The notes: a model not told the origin generated them from the letters alone. 64,000 nt of DNA from Macrosoma leucophasiata (GCA_036365455.1 JAWQUS010000017.1:2976001-3040000); one strand, 5' to 3'; positions 20,735 through 32,365 are shown, numbered from the stretch's first letter. Translations and numbers: made by a program.

Positions 20735-21280
20735 TTTTAGGGTTCCTTAAAAGGAAAAAAGGAACCCTTATAGGATCAGTCGTGCGTCTGTCTGTCTGTC
20801 TGTCTGTCCGTCCTTCACAGCCAATTTGCTCCGAAACTACTTGACCGATTGAGTTGAAATTTGATGAACATATGTAAATTGGTGACCCAAAGATGAACAC
20901 GTCAAGTAAAATAATAAATTTTAAACAGGGGGGCCACTTTCGGGAGGTAAATCAGAAAATTAAAAAAAAAATCGTAAACTGTGTCGTGTGACATATCAAA
21001 TGAAAGAGGTTGTTGTCAGCATCTTAGATATATTTTTTTTATTATTTTTGCATAAACAAATTTGAAGTTATTTAAGAAAAACGACGAAAATTGACCATTC
21101 CCCCCCCTATCTCCGAAACTACTGAACTTAAAATTTTGAAAAAAATGTGGAAAATAGTTCTTTGCCTATAGATTACTGGAAAACCTATAAGAAGTTTTTC
21201 ATTACATTTCTTACTCTGTAAATGCACTAAATACAGAACCCTACACTGCGCGTGGCCCGACATGCACTTGACCGGTTTTT
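20735..21280 (-). repeat. (GACA)n / GGGTTCC-end repeat
   Basis: Reverse orientation of 8690-9090, with an extended 3' part (CTATCTCCGAAACTACTGAA, TAGATTACTGGAAAACC) ending GACATGCACTTGACCGGTTT. Confidence 0.8.
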
Positions 21281-21290
21281 TTTTCAAAGT

Positions 21291-21480
21291 ATTTTTTGTT
21301 GGCTAAACATTGTAAACATATCTCTAAGACGCACCGCATGATTTGCTCACTGCTTAAACAAGCCATGCGGTGTTAGCCAGTTGGTGTGGGTTTGGATGTG
21401 CGCCAATTAGTTAGTAGGTAAGAGTAGTTAGCTGGTGTCAACTCATTATTGATCTTGAGTAGTAAGTGTTTTTGAAGAGT
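21291..21480 (+). repeat. Dispersed repeat Y, copy 1
   Basis: Shares TGCTTAAACAAGCC, GCCAGTTGGTGTGGGTTTGG and TTAGCTGGTGTCA with 22700-22880 in the same orientation, about 1.4 kb apart. Confidence 0.65.
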
Positions 21481-21534
21481 GTGTTTATATATTAGTCAAG
21501 CGTCAGAAAGTCCGCCGGCAGCCACATCAAGGTA

Positions 21535-22135
21535 ATAAAAAAAAAAATCTTTATTTCATAAAACTTAGTACAGTATTCCAAAAATAAAGTGGGCTACGGT
21601 GTTATCATAACTAAAAGTATCAATCATCTGTAGCCGAACTAGGCAAAGCCTGTATCTCGACTATCAGCGCCAAAGTAACGCAAAAGATATCATTTCTCGG
21701 CGTGAAAATTTCTGCCGACCCATTTTCATATAAAAAAAATAAAAATATATATCTATCTACACATATATAATAAAACAGTAAAATCCGCGTGTCTGTATAT
21801 TGTATATATTTACGAAAAACCAATTGGGGCGAAGTTAAAATAGTATTAGAACACTTTTCAATGATTTTTAATTTTTTGTCTGTCTGTTTGTCTCTTTGTC
21901 CAGTCTAATCTCAGAAGATACTAGACGGATTTGAATGAAACTTTTTGTGGTGTATATATACTAAGCCTGGCCAACATTAAGGCTACTTTTTAATGCGGGA
22001 AAATCACTAATTCCCACTGGAATCTCTACATTTTATTTCATTTTCCTATACAAATAGTCCGTATCTATCAAACCTTCGACACATTATTTCATTGTAAGGC
22101 AATACGAAGTTTGCCGGGTCAGCTAGTTTTCAATA
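21535..22135 (-). repeat. LINE 3' UTR-like tract and CTAGCTG-type repeat
   Basis: 21535-21730 begins with an A-run and ATCTTTATTTCAT, the look of a minus-strand LINE tail. 21770-22135 is the reverse complement of the 7985-8240 family, ending ACGAAGTTTGCCGGGTCAGC. Confidence 0.6.
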
Positions 22136-22690
22136 TTGCAGAACGTAGGATCATACAAATATCAACCATTGACCAGGTTTCGCACACTCCTATTTTTAGC
22201 TATAAATCTACAAATACATCGATGCGATTCCACTGTAAAATAACAGCCCTTACTGAGCTAGAAAGAGAAGTCTAGGAAATACTGGGTCGGAATGAGAGGC
22301 ATCATCTAATTAAATATGATGGCACACATTTAGTACTGTCCAAATAAAATTGTTCTTTACTTTGTCATTTAGACCATAGAGAAACGACGTTTATTCAAAA
22401 TGATTTAACCCTTCGGATTACGGGCGTGAAGTTGCGTTTTTAAAATGTAGATAAAACTCTATTAAAAAGTGCGTCAAACTAATAAAAAAAAGCAGTTACA
22501 ACATTTTAAAATGCAAATACTTAACTATCCTACCCTGACAAAAAATGAAATAAGCAATATGAATTATAGTAGTATTAATTAATTAATTACGGACAATTTA
22601 CGCGTGCGCGATGTCATACCATGAATCTCTCAGAGGTTAAAAGTGAAACTTTTATGCATGTACGAGTACTAATATTATCTAAGTATTTTA
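22136..22690. other. No gene seen
   Basis: AT-rich unassigned DNA. Confidence 0.5.
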
Positions 22691-22699
22691 TGATGAAAA

Positions 22700-22880
22700 T
22701 TTCGGCTAAACATTACACAAAGCTCCAAGATACACCGAATGATTTGCTGTCTGCTTAAACAAGCCGCGCGGTGTCAGCCAGTTGGTGTGGGTTTGGATAT
22801 ATGCCAACTGGTTAGAAGGTTAGAGTGTTTAGCTGGTGTCATCTCATTGTTGATGCTGAGTAGTGCTTTGTATATTATCA
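22700..22880 (+). repeat. Dispersed repeat Y, copy 2
   Basis: Counterpart of 21291-21480. Confidence 0.65.
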
Positions 22881-22896
22881 ATTACTACTAGAACTG

Positions 22897-23238
22897 CAAC
22901 TACTTGACTGCCTCGGTAGCCTAGTGGTAGCAGGCCGTTACTACTACGCTGAGGTCCTGGGTTCGATTCCCGGGTCCCCTACCCGGGATCCCCCTATTTT
23001 ACCCCTATCAGAGATAATGGTGTAAAGTCCTTTATCTCAGGTTCTATTGGGCTTTTTCCATTTTCTGGAAATTTCCCAGCACCTCGAAGTTTGGTAATGT
23101 GGCCGGAGACGTTAACAGGCTCGCCACCTGTTACATGGGCCAAAACGTAACCGGCGAATCGTGGTGTTTGCATGTATGCTTGAATGCATGCATTTACCTC
23201 TGCCTACCCCTTCGGGGATTACAGGCGTCAAGTTACGT
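22897..23238 (+). repeat. SINE-T copy with target duplication
   Basis: Head GCCTCGGTAGCCTAGTGGTA with B-box GGGTTCGATTCCC, tail GATTACAGGCGTCAAGTTAC. Flanked by TACTAGAACTG at 22886-22896 and 23239-23249. A short duplication of CCCTACCCGGGATCC type lies after the head. Confidence 0.85.
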
Positions 23239-23249
23239 TACTAGAACTG

Positions 23250-23920
23250 AGTTCTTAACTGCTCACCTCATTTTCTAATATCAAAATAAACGGTGCGCAG
23301 CGAAAGATAAATTTATTTAAGCTTTATAGTCCCAGCAAGATACGTTTTTTAGTTCCAGCAGTGTGTTTCCATTGTTATGTTATGGCCATTGAGAAATGGC
23401 CATACATTTGAAAGCAGGACATTACGGTTTTTTAATAATTATCGTTATTATCACACTATGTCAAAATAGGAATGTACTACAAAGTGGCTATCGCAATTCT
23501 CATATTCCCCGCTACTTCCCTACTAATTCAATTCCCTACTACTGAACAAAAAATACAGAAAATAATTCTTTATGAAAAGTCTATAGGTTTTAGGGTTGTC
23601 TCTATAGAAAATATCACACGTGGGCGGTTTTTTATCAGTCAAGTAGACGTAGATTAATCTATTTAGTATACGTATATATTAGATTTCCGTGATCATTATC
23701 ATATTCACATGCTCCGCTAAACAGAGGGATCCCTAGAGGGTCGCCTCGTATAATCATAGGAGGTCATTCCATAATTCGGCATGCAAATTTGAGGTCCCTG
23801 TGATGTGGGTCCCTCAAAAGGGCTGTGTTTCTTGTTTTCAGCGTATTACCATTTATTGTTTTCCACGGATTTTCTTCTAAATATAGTCGTGAGAAAATAC
23901 AGACACAGAAGAAAGAATAC
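23250..23920. other. No gene seen
   Basis: Unassigned; the short frame at 23472 has no recognisable domain. Confidence 0.45.
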
Positions 23921-23923
23921 ACT

Positions 23924-24510
23924 ACGAAAGCAGAGAATATGTAATAATACGCCGTATAGAATGGACACTTCGACGTCTCGCCCGATTTCCCCCCCCCCCG
24001 CCTCACCAAGCCATTATACGTCCTACTGCTGGGCACGAGTCTCTCCCCTTTTTGGGGGGAGGCCTGGAGCTTACTCCACCACGCTGCTCCAATTCGGATT
24101 GGTGGAGGTGGGTTAGTGGCCAACCCGCTGTCGGATGTTTTCAAACCGCCCATAAGGTCTCCGACAAGGTTTAACGACTGCTATCTATCGATAGTAACCG
24201 GGAGCGACGGCTTAACGTGACCTCCGAAGCACGGAAACGCGCATTTAATTTGCCACTAGCGGTCACCCATCACACTACCCGACCGCGCCCGTATTGCTTA
24301 ACAGAGTAGATCGCTTACGATCTACACCAGCCGCGAAGCCATGCGCACTTCGCGTAGTCAGTGCGACGACTTATTTCACGATTGTTTTAGGTCATAACCC
24401 TACGTGCTACATTTCTGTGTGCGCGTGTACTGATTGATGTCTGTGTAACAGGTAACCAGAATAAGCGTTTGTATGGAATTTTAGCCGAGTGCCCGGGGTG
24501 TGACAAAAGT
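23924..24510. repeat. Dispersed repeat W, interrupted by a SINE-5S
   Basis: Left part (GCAGAGAATATGTAATAATA...CCCGATTTCCCC) and right part (CTACGTGCTAC..., ACTGATTGATGTCTGTG, AGCGTTTGTATGGAATTTT) match the uninterrupted copy at 46800-47045. SINE-5S fills 24008-24354. Confidence 0.75.
24008..24354 (-). repeat. SINE-5S: SINE with a 5S rRNA-like head
   Basis: On the minus strand the head includes GTTAAGCAATACGGGCGCGG and GATGGGTGACCGCTA, which resemble the internal control region of 5S rRNA (box A and box C area). A ~200-bp body follows (TTAAACCTTGTCGGAGACCT, GGCCACTAACCC), then a terminus GTGCCCAGCAGTAGGACGTA shared with RTE-like LINE ends. Confidence 0.75.
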
Positions 24511-24603
24511 AGGTATCAATTACCATCACTGTAAATTGTGAACTCGATTGGATTTTGAATCATATAAAACACATTATTAAATCATATAAAAAACTTGCCG
24601 CTT

Positions 24604-24850
24604 GATATACTTGCCGCTTGATATATTTGCCGCTAAATGGTAGTGTTCAGCACTATCGTGTTCCGGTCAGATGGTAATGTACGGCCGTGTAATTACCGAC
24701 ACAGAGGCATAATACCTAAATCTCAGGAGTGGTAACGTATCTGCATTTTGACCTTGGTCTTTGAGTAAGTGTCTAAAGGCTGCAGTCATCACTTAATATC
24801 CATGGGCACTGCATGCTTGTATGCCACTTCGTTACATTAAAAAAAATATA
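24604..24850 (+). repeat. SINE-A copy, stem-loop end missing
   Basis: Begins at TTGCCGCTAAATGGTAGTG (with a small duplication GCCGCTTGATATA at 24598-24622) and ends in TTACATTAAAAAAA. Confidence 0.8.
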
Positions 24851-24869
24851 TATTAAAAAATAAGTAAAA

Positions 24870-25300
24870 ACCAGTCAAGTGCATGCCGGGCCACGCGCAG
24901 TGTAGGGTTCCGTAGTTACAGAGTAAGAGATGTAATGAAAAAAATAAATAAATATTCCAATGAACTTGTTCGAAATTTTCGAGTAAAATACATTTGGTCG
25001 ACTATTACTCGCAAACTTGCAGGGCCAACTTAGGTATGATAGTTTTACTTTTAATTTCGTTATATGTAGCTACTATCGCCGTAACGGTTGAATTTCTAAC
25101 AACAACCGTTTAGTCTGTAGGGGGGGGACACTTGAGTCTAACGAAAATTTGCACATTAAGGCTTAATAAGTCACGAACAGTTAACTAAATCGAAAAATAA
25201 TGTTGCGAACATTATTTTTCGATTTAGTTCCCATAATATTTTTAAAAGACCTATCCAACGATACCCACACTATATGAAAATCAAAAATAAAAAAAAGTTA
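24870..25300 (+). repeat. CGGTCAAGTGC-headed repeat with hairpin
   Basis: Begins AAAACCAGTCAAGTGCATGC, the end seen at 21260-21280 in reverse, and contains AGTGTAGGGTTCCGTAGTTA. A perfect hairpin, 22-bp arms at 25183-25204 and 25208-25229 with loop GCG, lies inside it. Confidence 0.7.
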
Positions 25301-25332
25301 CTAGTTAGGGGAGGTTACCCTAAAAAACGTAG

Positions 25333-25795
25333 ACGAAAGTCTTTAACCAGTGCGTTTTACCGGTGATGACCTACGGTGCCGAGACGTTGTCTCTCACTAT
25401 GGGTCTCGTACGAAAGCTCCAAGTCACTCAGCGGTCAATGGAAAGGGCTATGCTCGGCGTTTCCCTACTGGATCGAATCAGAAATGAGGAGATCCGTAGG
25501 CGAACGAAAGTCGCTGACATAGCCAAGCAGATTTCCAAGCTGAAGTGGCAATGGGCAGGGCACATAGCTCGGAGAACCGATAGGCGCTGGGGCAGAAAGG
25601 TTCTCGAGTGGAGACCACGTATCGGCAAACGCAGCGTAGGACGTCCACCTGCAAGATGGACCGACGACCTGATCAAGGCTGCAGGTACCCGCTGGATGCA
25701 CGTCACTTCCGATCGGTCGGCATGGAGGTCCTTGGGGGAGGCCTATGTTCAGCAGTGGACGTCTTATGGCTGATATGATGATGATGACCTTAAAA
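25333..25795 (+). pseudogene. RTE-type LINE C-terminal remnant with ATG-repeat tail
   Basis: Frame open from about 25333 (KVFNQCVLPVMTYGAETLSL) to the stop at 25773. Contains RSMERAMLGVSLLDRIRNEE, LKWQWAGHIARR, a basic GKRSVGRPPARW segment, and EAYVQQWTSYG-stop, the C-terminal end of RTE-like ORFs. The stop is followed by TATGATGATGATGACC, a microsatellite-like tail. The RT palm is absent. A different family from the 51-kb element. Confidence 0.88.
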
Positions 25796-26455
25796 AAAAT
25801 TTTTTCACCATTATATTACCCTAAAAATCGTGATATTAAGACTTTCGCACACGCTATCTCTCCAAACTTACACCGCGCCTCAAGCACGCAGTCTTGTTAA
25901 TGCACAAAAAGCACCAGGTAGCGGTAAAGTGCACGTGCCACAAACATACCGATAACGTCCAAGTGAGTTGTAATGCCCATTGTGTACCATGTTGAGGTGC
26001 CAACGTTTTTCTGTTGATTAATGATCTGGACTGCTGTGTTGTAGAAGATATTCCGTAATTAAATTTGACTCAAGGGAACATAATGGTGACATTATTGAAT
26101 AAAGCACATTATTATTATTTAGCACGTTTTTTATTTAGCACGTTGATTATGAGAATTTAAATTATCAAATGCTTTTGTAGCTCTATAACAATGTTAAACA
26201 CAAAGTGTGATTAAGAAACGACTTCACAGTATATTTTATTTTTTTGGGTTATTATGAGCTCAATATACACTTAGGTCAAAGTTTAGTCAAAATTAAAAAA
26301 AAGTGCTTATCTTTAATTCTATCTACATTGAGTTCTGAATAACTGGACTATACAAAGTTAAGATTAAGTGTTAACACTTTGCAATAAGATTATTCTACCT
26401 TTTTACTCGTCAAAAAATAAACAAATGTCATGGAAGCTTAACTATCCCAAATCGC
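25796..26455. other. No gene seen
   Basis: AT-rich DNA. Confidence 0.5.
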
Positions 26456-26459
26456 CTTA

Positions 26460-26782
26460 GGGTCAAAACTCACTAGAGCCACCCGGCACCCGACCAGCGC
26501 CCGACCGCTTCGAGCGGTCTGCTCTCATTATATCAACTCCGCTCCGTATCGACACCGGATCGCCTCGACGATCAGGCAGGCGGTGCTCGGTGACCACGAG
26601 CTTTTCTTGCATTGACTTTGCATTGCCAACGCGCTGTTCCCAAGTGGACCTCGCGTTGTCCGCGAGTGGTTCTCAAGTAATATCGCGTCGTTCACCCGTG
26701 GACCACCCGTCGACAACGAGTGGACGCCGTAAAACAAGGTGGTGATGGTCGGGTGTCGGGTGGCTGTAGTGAACTATAACCC
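26460..26782. mobile_element. PIF/Harbinger-like MITE (323 bp, GC-rich)
   Basis: Ends GGGTCAAAACTCACTAGAGC and the complement of GGGTTATAGTTCACTACAGC form ~37-bp inverted repeats that share CCACCCGRCACCCGACCA. Flanked by TTA (26457-26459 and 26783-26785), a 3-bp duplication usual for PIF/Harbinger. Clearly richer in GC than its surroundings. Open frames inside show no domain. Confidence 0.75.
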
Positions 26783-26785
26783 TTA

Positions 26786-27530
26786 TTCTCCATGCACGTG
26801 TTAAAAAGTGTTTAGTTTAAAATGAGTAATAATGAGCATATATTTATGTATAAAATAATTCAGAAAATAATGATAGCATATTCTTACCTACAAATCTAGT
26901 ACTATAAAACCAAATACGCACGATAAATACAAAAAGAAAAAGCATGCACAGGCTGTCAAACTCAGCGCCATATTCATTTAAAGGCAGAATAAAGTACTAG
27001 CAATACAGATAAATAAAAAAGTCGTATTACGACCAGATATCCTGAATAAAAAATATTTTATGGCGTATAAATAAGTTGCACGGGATCGTGGCGGGAAAAA
27101 GCGGGATGCATTCGACATCGCGGCCATTTTTGTCAGGAAGCTTCGGATAAAGAATGATGGGTATGAGGAAAAACTGTCATAAACCTATACTTTGTACAGA
27201 CGTAAAGCTGGATCGTAAATATCGATACTAAAAAACGTGTGACATACGAAAAGTATACAGCAATACCTTTATAATATGGGGATCTTAAAAACTGGCATCA
27301 AAAGCGACGTTCAAGGCTGCCAGTGCGTTGACAACTCACCTAGTGTTGTGTAGCAAATATTCATTGACGATGGTAACCACTTCCTACGAGTATTAGGCCA
27401 TTCTTTTGTTAAAACATGGGAAAACCTTTTAGGGCAACTGACGGAGGGCAGTGTGAGACTCTTACCTACTTAAACCAAGTGGTATCCCAACTCATTCATC
27501 TTCAGTGACGGGGTCACGGGAACAGTTTCT
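26786..27530. other. No gene seen
   Basis: AT-rich; nothing assigned. Confidence 0.5.
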
Positions 27531-27534
27531 TTTA

Positions 27535-27820
27535 CTGGTAGTAGAGCTCCAGTGACGGAGCTCGCGGGCGTAGGCACCACCGCATTACCTAATATACTTG
27601 CCGCTAAATGGTAGTGTTCAGCACTATCGTGTTCCGGTTAGGTGGTAATGTACGGCCCTGTAATTCCCGGCACACAGGCATAACACCTTAAGCCTCAGGA
27701 GTGGTAACGCATCTGCATTTTGACCTCTAGTTTATCTGTGGGTGTCTATAGGCTGTAGTCATCAGTTAACATCAATGCGAGCTGCATGCATGTTTGCCAC
27801 TTTCATAACATAAAAAATAA
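27535..27820 (+). repeat. SINE-A copy
   Basis: Full-length: ACTGGTAGTAGAGCTCC to CATAACATAAAAAA. Confidence 0.88.
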
Positions 27821-27837
27821 GTTTCGTATTACATCTG

Positions 27838-27966
27838 TGACCCCATCGGCGGCGGCCCACAACCGGGCTCATCTCAAAGGTCCTTCCGTCACCAACCACA
27901 TGAGTGGCATGCGGACCACCTGCACGTCAACCAGCTGCATCACCATGGTCTGTCAGCTTGTCTGTT
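27838..27966 (-). repeat. GC-rich element fragment
   Basis: CCCCATCGGCGGCGGCCCAC and GTGGCATGCGGACCACCTGC are related to 30470-30560 in the same orientation. Confidence 0.6.
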
Positions 27967-28025
27967 AACCTTTTAAAAGAACATCAATAATATTTAATTT
28001 ATTATTTTATTATTTAATTTTAATT

Positions 28026-28284
28026 TTTACTGGTGGTAGAGCTCCAGTGACGGAGCTCGCGGGCGTAGGCACCACCGCATTACCTTATATACTTGCCGCT
28101 AAATGGTAGTGTTCAGCACTATCATGTTCCGGTCAGGTGGTAATGTACGGCCCTGTAATTTCCGGCACAGAGGCATATCACGTTAGGCCTCAGGAGTGGT
28201 AACGCATCTGCATTTTGACCTTGGTCTTTGTGTAAGTGTCTATAGGCTGCAGTCATCACTTAACATCAATGTGAACTGATTTAT
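28026..28284 (+). repeat. SINE-A copy, tail missing
   Basis: From TTTACTGGTGGTAGAGCTCC to TCAATGTGAACTGA. A much older relative (CTAAATGGTTGTGTTCA...GGACTCAAGAGTGGCAAC) follows at 28325-28420. Confidence 0.85.
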
Positions 28285-28591
28285 TTGAGTCCTGAGAGTG
28301 ACTGAAAATTAGTACTGGTAATTTTCAGTACCTGCCCCTAAATGGTTGTGTTCATCGCGATTATATTCCAGTAAAGTGGTAACAGCTTAGGACTCAAGAG
28401 TGGCAACCCATCAAAATTGAAATCTTTAGTTTTTATGTTGATAATTATAGACTACATTATTTACCCTCCCTCACTATCTTAATCATTTCAATAATTACTG
28501 TTAATCTGTCGTCTCGAGAGAAAATATGACAATTGATTTCTAATTGTTCGTGAACCGATATCGGTCCAAAGACTGTAGTTTTTAGATATAA

Positions 28592-28910
28592 GAATAAGAA
28601 TAATAAGAATAAGAAACATTTATTTGACACACAGCGAGACACATAAAACGTAACAGGTAACAGAAAAAAGACATTACATTTTCTAAAAAATACATACCTA
28701 TACACGTAATATGTGTCTCACGGCTGTCAAAAAGGTGTCCTGTTCAGCAAATGTCAGGTACCTTCATATAAAAGGACGCTGGTTTTCAACAGGACCCTTA
28801 GTGAGTGAACCACGGATGTCAAATTTATAATAAAGGATAATTGTACTAATACTAATACAAGGTACATACATACTGATATAAAACAGATAAATTATGATGA
28901 TATAAAACCT
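28592..28910 (-). repeat. Dispersed repeat, probable LINE 3' UTR (copy 2)
   Basis: Same family and orientation as 11383-11690; starts with AATAAGAATAATAAGAATAA. Confidence 0.6.
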
Positions 28911-29515
28911 AGAGGTCAAAATGAAGATGCGTCGCGCCCTCTTAGGTATAAATTTTGTATCTGTGATAGTAATCACGTGGCTTCACATTACTGGGATGTT
29001 TTATTTCTACCCAAGCTTCCAAGTTTACATTGAAAATGTTAGGGTAAAACACAATACTGTCACATCTCTAAAGAGCTAAGTCAACACAGACAATTCATCC
29101 ATGTTTTAAAAGAAACACGTTCTTAAAACAATAACAACAGTATGTAAGTTTCAACCCAATAACAGTTAACCCTGGCGCGCCGCCAGCCTACCTTGCAATT
29201 ACGTAAGCACCTTGTACCGCGGGATAAATCAGCCCGCCTCATAATGCGAAAGGGTTAAGTTGTGTACTTTTCCAACATTTTGCACCGGGATTATAAAAGG
29301 TTAAAGCGATTTTGCGAGGTAAACGTTCACGGGGTTACTTTTTTGCAGATTACGCGAGATTTTTGTTTTAGGAATATTTTTAAAATATTTTTTAATTTTT
29401 TCAATGTCATACATTATTGCATCGACAATTTGTATATTTTTATTCAAAAAGCTTTTTGTGTAGACATCCTCGGATGGCATTAGCACAACAAGCAAATGGA
29501 TTTAAACTAAGGCTG
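28911..29515. other. Mostly unassigned; old SINE-A trace
   Basis: 28905-28980 retains AGAGGTCAAAATGAAGATGCG in the minus orientation of SINE-A. The rest is unassigned. Confidence 0.4.
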
Positions 29516-29518
29516 AGA

Positions 29519-29744
29519 TTCACAGACCGCACTACGACTTTATTTTGAATTGGAGTCGAAGTATCAATGCATATTTTGTGTTACAGACCTACGTGTCAAA
29601 ACTCTTACTTGATAGAAAGGACATTGAAACTAAGCAAAAAATAAACAGAGTAAAGTAAAATAAGAATTGAACTCGTCTGTGAAACAAAATGAACGTTGAT
29701 AGTTCGACTTCAAGTCGAAATAAAGTCGAAGTGCAGTTTGTGAA
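29519..29744. mobile_element. MITE-like element with ~42-bp inverted ends
   Basis: TTCACAGACCGCACTACGAC... (29519 onward) and the complement of TTCACAAACTGCACTTCGAC... (29744 inward) match at roughly four of five positions. Contains small GACTTTATTT and AGTCGAA repeats. Confidence 0.65.
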
Positions 29745-29990
29745 ATACTTATGAGAATCATACTTAGAGCGAGAGCATACCTTTGTTTTTTCTTCATAAT
29801 TAATACATTACCTTCTTCGGTTCAGTACATAGATACTTACATGTCCTCTGTGCCGAATTAAGGCTTTTTAAGGCTCCAACTCTAAGCAATCTACGTCCTT
29901 CTGTTCAAGTTTTCTGTTTGGTGAGCAAAACAGTGAAACTCCCCATATATAATTAATGTTTGTTCAACAAAATAAAATGTGTATGGCCCC
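29745..29990. other. No gene seen
   Basis: Unassigned. Confidence 0.4.
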
Positions 29991-29994
29991 TGGT

Positions 29995-30195
29995 GGTATG
30001 GGTTCGATTCTGATTAGAGATAAAGGCGTACCATTCCTATTTTACCTCTGATATTATTGGGTTTTTTCCTTTTCGGCAGTTTCCCCGTGTCACCCTCTTC
30101 AAATCGTGTGTTTGCAGATATTTATGCTTGAATGCCTGCATTTGTCTCTGCATACCCCTTCGGGCAATATAGGCGTAAATTCATGTTACGTACTC
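29995..30195 (+). repeat. SINE-T, degraded copy
   Basis: GGTATGGGTTCGATTC, a recognisable body and CTCTGCATACCCCTTCGGGC. The A-box part is lost. Confidence 0.65.
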
Positions 30196-30469
30196 GTACA
30201 TTGTACAAGTAATTCTTGCAATCGGTATCTTCAGACATTAGCTATTACTAAATCACTGGCGACGCGGCAAAATGACTAGCACAGCACAAACCAGGCTTTA
30301 AGAGATTAGGTAGTCTACGGTGATATAAAGGGCTACTCACAAATAGCTTACAATTCACAACCGACCATTTACTCTCTTAATAGACGAGTTTTAATGAATA
30401 CCTAGTTGTAGAGTGTCACTTTTATAAAACACTAGATGCTAGGGGTCACGAAAACGCTATCGCACACAT

Positions 30470-31055
30470 CCGCGACCCCACCGGCGGCTGCTCGTTGCCG
30501 AGCCATCCTCGTGCCTCCCTCCTTCCAACACTAGTGGCGTGCGGAACACCTGCACGCCAGCCAGCCCGGGATCTCTCCATTCGGGCGACGGACATCCCCT
30601 AGAACGGCGCCCGAAGATCCCTGCCCCGATCACTCACAACGCCAGCCGTCTTAATACGTCCGGGCGGAGGAGTCCAGGCGCACACAGTCTGGCCTCGGGG
30701 GAGCGGGAGTGACAGGGATGAACTGACCCTCAACCGCCCCCCCGCGGCCCCATCACTTCCCTATCTGACGGCAGGACCACCGCTAGGCGGGAGTCACCGC
30801 GGGACGGGTGGGCAATAGAGTGCAGGGCCAACGACATACCCGTACACCTCTTCCCCAGCCGTCTCCTCTCCACAGCAGCGAGTGGCGGGCAGAGCCACTC
30901 CAAACGTCGCTCCCTCTCTGGGTTCCTCTTGGCTTTGCCGGTGTAAGGCCAACCACCGGGTACTGAGCTCCCCCGCCACGACTAGGCAGAAACTCTCGAG
31001 GGGGACCGTCCATAACGCCTCCGACAAGGTTTAACGACTGCTTACCGTTGGTCCC
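30470..31055 (-). repeat. GC-rich block ending in SINE-5S body sequence
   Basis: A sharply GC-rich ~580 bp in AT-rich DNA. At 31012-31045 it reads CGCCTCCGACAAGGTTTAAC, the body of SINE-5S. The 30470-30560 end resembles 27838-27966. Two overlapping minus frames (30783-31013, 30794-31027) have no recognised domain. Probably a remnant of the larger element from which the SINE-5S body derives; that origin is inference. Confidence 0.55.
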
Positions 31056-31069
31056 GGTTGCGACTTATA

Positions 31070-31290
31070 GCAATTCGAATTGTAAACTGCAATCGACGAA
31101 AAGAACAGCTGTCTCTTCTGGATGTATTTCTAAAGTATTCTGAGCTTGGCTAGGCGCCAGCACACCTCGGATCTGTCGCTAAACACATTTCAACATCGTG
31201 ATCTATTACTGGACGCAGGTGGACTCCATTTGCTATTCCTTCTTGTGAAAAGAAAATTTCGATACAGAATTACTGTGAGCTGAAGTTATT
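31070..31290 (+). repeat. Dispersed repeat V, copy 1
   Basis: CTCGGATCTGTCGCTAAACA, CGTGATCTATT and CCATTTGCTATTCCTTC are shared with 32490-32700, same orientation. Confidence 0.7.
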
Positions 31291-31441
31291 TTTGTACTTA
31301 TTTTAAAAGGCAGATTTTATTTTGTTTGTGTTTGACATATTTTTTGTATTTTTAAGCTAAATTGCTTACGATGTGGGAAAATTGTTATGGAGCGAGCTAC
31401 TTCTTTTGGATGATTGTCTTAAAACATACTCTCACTTTTTT

Positions 31442-32365
31442 TCTATTTTTAACCGAGTTCAAAAAACGAGAAGGTTCTCAATTCAGCCGGTATATATATA
31501 CGTACATACATATTTTTTATGTATGTACGTGAATTTCGCCAAGATTTCTGGACCGATTTACGTAATTTTGTTTGATGCGGAATAGTTTCGAATTGGTCCC
31601 ATAAAAATTTGATTCAGATAGGCTAATCAGTTTTTATTTTATGAGCTTTTTTTTACTTACTTTCACCTCAGATTAAAGGAATATGAATAGACGGCGAGTT
31701 GTCATAAAGTGCTTTGAATCCACTGACGTCCTAGATAGTCCTAATGCGCATGACAACAAGATGACAACAAGTGACAATGACACATTTACTCATCGACGAC
31801 ACAACACAGCATATTAACTCCTTCGTGGATAAATTTTTTTCATTGATTTCGTATAGTCGTGTAATAATTTTGTATCGACACACCTAAACAATTTTAATTA
31901 GGTATCTTATTGTCACGTAGCTAAAAGATTCAGATTTTACAAATTTCACAGATGTGAACATTAATCTAATTGATAATGCAGTAATAAACTAAAAAGTATT
32001 AAATAAATATAACTACGTTAAGAAAAACCGACTTCAAAACTGAAAAGTAAAAAATAATAAAGTTTTAATTGTAATTATATACTACCTACTATTTATATGT
32101 CCTATTTACTAATAGGTTTGAAGTCGGTACCAAACTTCACGTCTGTAATCCCCAAAGGGGTAGGCAGAGGTAAATGCATGAATCCAACGGTTACGTTTTG
32201 TTCAGTGTATTAATTTGCTCGTATTCATATTTAAGTGATTCAAATATAATTATTTGTTTAAGGCTTGGCACCGACTTCGAACATATTAGTAAATAGCACA
32301 TATAAATAGTAGGTAGTAAATAATTACAATTAAATCTTTATTATTTTTGACTTACTTTTGCGCCA
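31442..32365 (+). repeat. Palindromic repeat P, copy 1
   Basis: Starts TTAACCGAGTTCAAAAAACG and matches 56932-58080. The right part is an inverted repeat: the left arm CCGACTTCAAAACTGAAAAG... (from 32029) and its complement ending near 32355 enclose a loop (about 32130-32265) containing a SINE-T 3' fragment on the minus strand. Confidence 0.8.

Noticed and set aside
25428..25706. Minus-strand ORFs opposite the RTE remnant
   Set aside because: Antisense shadows of the plus-strand RTE frame.
30783..31027. Overlapping minus-strand ORFs in the GC-rich block
   Set aside because: GC-rich DNA gives long open frames by chance; no domain recognised and one end is SINE-5S body.
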